From positions 1 to 64,000 of the forward strand of contig JACPVF010000009.1 in assembly GCA_016191845.1 (NCBI GenBank): DNA of 64,000 nucleotides, in the 5' to 3' direction. The stretch is from Chloroflexota bacterium. Its GTDB lineage: Bacteria; Chloroflexota; Anaerolineae; Anaerolineales; Villigracilaceae. A program made the translations under genes and the position numbers. A model generated the notes under the pieces. That model made no database searches. It saw only the letters and a list, made by a program, of their open reading frames with translations, and had not been told where the DNA came from. How positions within the stretch are numbered: position 1 is the first letter of the stretch; every line of letters starts with the position of its first letter. This document shows positions 61,910-64,000 of this stretch, piece by piece.

Positions 61910-61937
61910 TGGATAGCCTTCTTGTTAAAAATATTCC

Positions 61938-62049
61938 TCGCTGAGCGGTGGAACAGCGTTTGCCCGTTCCGCAGTCGAAGCGTGGGTAACAGTTCGGTAT
62001 GGAGTATTGATGCAACTCGCCCTTCGACTTCGCTACGCTCAGTGCGACT
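61938..62049. repeat. Composite palindromic repeat, full copy 3
   Basis: A arm CGCTGAGCGGTGG...GCAGTCGAAGCGTGG (61939-61985) and B arm CCCTTCGACTTCGCTACGCTCAG (shown by its ends CCCTTCGAC and GCTCAG; 62019-62042) are inverted relatives. The middle TTGATGCAACTCG recalls copy 2. It fills the AOR-permease gap. Confidence 0.82.
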
Positions 62050-62790
62050 CTAGGAGACATACTTCCACGGGCACAACCAGCGTTCGAGCCAGTCGACGAG
62101 AAAGTACATGCCCAGGCCGAGCAGGCTCATGGCGATCACGCCTGCGTACATGGCGGGGTAATCGAACAATGTGCTTCCATTGTAATAGATGTAGTAGCCC
62201 AATCCGTATTTGGTGGCGAACAACTCGGTGATGTACAGCACTGCCACCGTCGTGCCGATGGATTGACGAAGGGCGGTCAAAATCGCGGGCAGGCTGGCAG
62301 GCAGGTACACAAAGCGGAACAGAGCGCGCCGTCCCGCGCCGAGGCTGCGCAGGCTTTGCAAAAGCTGAGGCGGGAGTCCCGCCGCCTGGTCACGTACCAG
62401 CACGAGAATTTGAAAGAACAAAATCAAAAAGATAATGGCGATTTTAGCGACGTCGCCGATGCCCAAGAACAAAAACACGATGGGAACGAAGACTACTTTC
62501 GGAATCGGATACAACAAATAGATGATGGGCGAGAAGATACGGTCCAGATTCTTCGAGCCGCCGATGATCAACCCAAGTGGAGCTGCCACCAGCACCGAAA
62601 GCGCCATCCCTGCCGTGGCGCGCCACAGGCTGACCCCGAAGTGGATCAGCAATCCGTGGCGCAACTCCTCGAAGAAGACCAGCAACACTTGCCACGGCCC
62701 AGGCAGGATGGGGCGATTCACCAGTACGGCCGCAACCTGCCAGACGACGAGCAATCCCAGCGCAGAGTAGAAGATGTCACGCCGTTTCAT
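62050..62790 (-). CDS. NitT/TauT-type ABC transporter, permease
   Basis: A 246-residue permease of the nitrate/sulfonate/taurine class (SsuC/TauC). About six helices; the EAA loop is QSLRSLGAGRRALFRFVYLPASLPAILTALRQS, shown here by its conserved QSLRSLGA and LPASLPAIL residues. It starts at ATG 62790, 14 bases inside the end of the ATPase gene, which implies coupled translation. It is followed by an interspersed repeat and then AOR copy 2. Substrates of this class include sulfonates, nitrate, pyrimidine precursors and aromatic acids; none can be chosen here. Confidence 0.92.
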   Translation of the reverse strand: MKRRDIFYSALGLLVVWQVAAVLVNRPILPGPWQVLLVFFEELRHGLLIHFGVSLWRATAGMALSVLVAAPLGLIIGGSKNLDRIFSPIIYLLYPIPKVVFVPIVFLFLGIGDVAKIAIIFLILFFQILVLVRDQAAGLPPQLLQSLRSLGAGRRALFRFVYLPASLPAILTALRQSIGTTVAVLYITELFATKYGLGYYIYYNGSTLFDYPAMYAGVIAMSLLGLGMYFLVDWLERWLCPWKYVS

Positions 62791-63544
62791 GCCGCATTTC
62801 CCGCCATAGCGTCTGGCATAGATCATGATAAGCCTGTGAACTGCGATAATCAGGCTGGCCTGCCTGCGGATTATCGAAGATGCGCGTGGCTTGATTGGGA
62901 GCAGTATCCAGTAGCAATATTTTCTGCCCGAGCGCAGCGGCTTCTTCGATGGCGTGGGTGACCATGACCAGCGTCAGGTTTTGTTCCTTGCACAAAGAGA
63001 GCGTCAGGTTCTGCAGGTCTTCACGCGTGACCGCATCCAGTGACGAGAAGGGTTCGTCCATTAGCAATAGGTCAGGCTGGACTGCCAGCGTGCGCGCAAT
63101 CGCGGTGCGTTGACGTTGTCCGCCTGAGAGCTGCGTGGGGAACTTGTCTGCGACGGCGCTCAGCCCGAGGCGCTCCAGCCAGTATGGTACCTTGTTTTCG
63201 GCCTGAAAATTCTTTGGCGTGTGCTTGCCATCGGGGCCGTAGAAGTCACGCACCTGCAAGCCCAACTCCGCATTCTGTCGAACCGTAGCCCAGGGCAGCA
63301 ATCCGTAATCTTGCAGGATCAAGCCCGTGCGTGGACGGGGACGCAGCAGCGACTCGCCGTCGATCTCGATGCGTCCGCTGGTGGGGACGTGCAGTCCCGC
63401 CAGCAAATACAGCAGGCTGGTCTTGCCGCAGCCCGAGGAGCCGAGGATGGCCCACATCTCTCCGCGCTGCACCTGCCAGTTGAAGTCCTGGAAGAGCGGC
63501 GCGTGATGCGGGTAGCCAAAGGTGAGGTCGTGGGTGTAGATCAT
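62777..63544 (-). CDS. NitT/TauT-type ABC transporter, ATP-binding protein
   Basis: A 255-residue ABC ATPase. Walker A is GSSGCGKTS, Q-loop LILQDYGLLPW, signature LSGGQRQR, Walker B LLLMDEPFSSLD and H-loop VTHAIEEAAALG: the SsuB/TauB type. ATG 63544 is the best start, since it begins the conserved MIYTHDLTFGYPH and an upstream frame runs through a hairpin. It lies 65 bases after the binding-protein gene, with a strong hairpin between, and overlaps the permease start. Confidence 0.93.
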   Translation of the reverse strand: MIYTHDLTFGYPHHAPLFQDFNWQVQRGEMWAILGSSGCGKTSLLYLLAGLHVPTSGRIEIDGESLLRPRPRTGLILQDYGLLPWATVRQNAELGLQVRDFYGPDGKHTPKNFQAENKVPYWLERLGLSAVADKFPTQLSGGQRQRTAIARTLAVQPDLLLMDEPFSSLDAVTREDLQNLTLSLCKEQNLTLVMVTHAIEEAAALGQKILLLDTAPNQATRIFDNPQAGQPDYRSSQAYHDLCQTLWREMRHETA

Positions 63545-63551
63545 GATGCAA

Positions 63552-63585
63552 AAGTGACAGCCACCGATGCAGGTGACTGTCACTT
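63552..63585 (-). terminator. Attenuating hairpin between binding-protein and ATPase genes
   Basis: AAGTGACAGCCACC (63552-63565) pairs with GGTGACTGTCACTT (63572-63585) with one mismatch. On the minus strand TTTTGC follows. It would lower expression of the ATPase and permease relative to the binding protein. Confidence 0.72.
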
Positions 63586-63609
63586 GATTATAACGGGAAC
63601 AAACGTCGG

Positions 63610-63999
63610 CTAGGGCAGCAGGGAGCCGTTGACCGAGTCCGCGTAGGAGACGTCAGCGGCCAACATGCCTTTTTCCCTGGCCCAGGCCAGGGCATCGGTC
63701 CACTCCGTTTCGGTGGGGATGCCTGCGGCGGGGAAGGGCGGGACGGCGAACTTGCCGATCAGCGGCTCGGGCACGAGCTTCTGCTCGCTGAGCACCGAGT
63801 TGTATTTGGTCGGGTCGGCGTTGATCAGGTCCGTGGCTTCCTCGACAGCCGCCAGGAAAGCCTTGACCGCGTCGGCGTGCTCGTCGATGACCTGCTTGCG
63901 GAAGGAGATCACGCTGAAGCCGTATTGCGGATACTTCGAGTCGTCCACGACCTTGACCGCGCCCTGGGCGGCGGCCAGTGAGGCCAGCGGGTCGGGCAG
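63610..63999 (-). CDS. NitT/TauT-type ABC substrate-binding protein, C-terminal part
   Basis: The last ~129 residues of an NMT1/THI5-like or SsuA-type binding protein; the frame stays open to the right end of the window. PDPLASLAAAQGAVKVVDDSK and GFSVISFRKQVIDEHADAVKAFLAAVEEATDLINADP match the end of lobe 2 in this class. It is the first visible gene of the operon with the ATPase and permease. The signal peptide and ligand pocket lie outside the window, so the substrate cannot be inferred. Confidence 0.9.
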   Translation of the reverse strand: MPDPLASLAAAQGAVKVVDDSKYPQYGFSVISFRKQVIDEHADAVKAFLAAVEEATDLINADPTKYNSVLSEQKLVPEPLIGKFAVPPFPAAGIPTETEWTDALAWAREKGMLAADVSYADSVNGSLLP

Positions 64000-64000
64000 C

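Noticed and set aside
59954-62053. Plus-strand open frame of 699 codons
   Set aside because: Antisense to AOR copy 2 and running through an interspersed repeat. No SD and no motif; a shadow of high GC codon bias.

Overview
The window is about 64 kb of chromosome-like, GC-rich bacterial DNA. It looks most like an uncultured member of the Chloroflexota, class Anaerolineae, although no rRNA gene is present to confirm this. The supporting signs are menaquinone genes (menG, menA), two tungsten/molybdenum aldehyde:ferredoxin oxidoreductase (AOR) family proteins, secreted proteins with Thr/Pro-rich linkers, many short single-purpose operons, and frequent palindromic intergenic repeats. One tRNA (Leu, GAG) is present. 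No CRISPR array, integrase or complete insertion sequence was seen.

Layout. (1) 1-4.3 kb: the tail of cysK, then a leftward sulfur/thiol operon (persulfide dioxygenase-rhodanese fusion, FAD protein, DUF4395 protein, thioredoxin) with a consensus promoter. (2) 4.3-11.4 kb: a rightward beta-oxidation operon: TetR regulator, two acyl-CoA dehydrogenases of which only one has the catalytic Glu, a FadN-type hydroxyacyl-CoA dehydrogenase/hydratase, thiolase, and an SCP2 protein. (3) 11.4-17 kb: carotenoid-synthesis-like membrane protein, DegV, CPBP protease, a duplicated-domain lipoprotein, and two genes in a less GC-rich patch (unknown; DUF559). (4) 17-26.5 kb: exonuclease-DinG helicase, a 1486-residue sulfotransferase/glycosyltransferase/glycosyltransferase/methyltransferase fusion, a membrane protein and plsX. 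(5) 26.5-30.5 kb: tRNA-Leu and a leftward amino-acid ABC operon ending in a dimethylargininase-like hydrolase; its binding protein appears circularly permuted. (6) 30.5-39 kb: SCP2 plus AOR, a SnoaL-like protein, NAD(P)HX repair enzyme, methyltransferase-histidine kinase-response regulator cluster, and an SPFH protein with a C-terminal HTH. (7) 38.9-54.3 kb: Rnk-like factor, a frameshifted zinc-ribbon gene, XdhC, cyclic-di-GMP genes, CBS-pyrophosphatase, a xanthine-dehydrogenase-like fusion, a CcrM-type DNA methyltransferase, a PreP-type peptidase, a DUF4145 gene and an Xdh FAD subunit. (8) 54.3-64 kb: ECF sigma factor and membrane LysM partner, thioesterase, menG/menA, a second AOR, and a NitT/TauT-type ABC transporter cut by the window end.

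How it fits together: fatty-acid degradation (TetR operon, SCP2 proteins), fatty-acid activation and phospholipid entry (DegV/FakB-like, PlsX) and menaquinone synthesis suggest a lipid-using respiring or fermenting heterotroph. The Mo/W enzymes (two AORs, the Xdh pair with XdhC) imply purine, aldehyde or related oxidations. The strongest unusual items are the circularly permuted binding protein, the CcrM orthologue, the asymmetric acyl-CoA dehydrogenase pair, the four-enzyme fusion, and an approximately 115-bp composite palindromic repeat present in three full copies.
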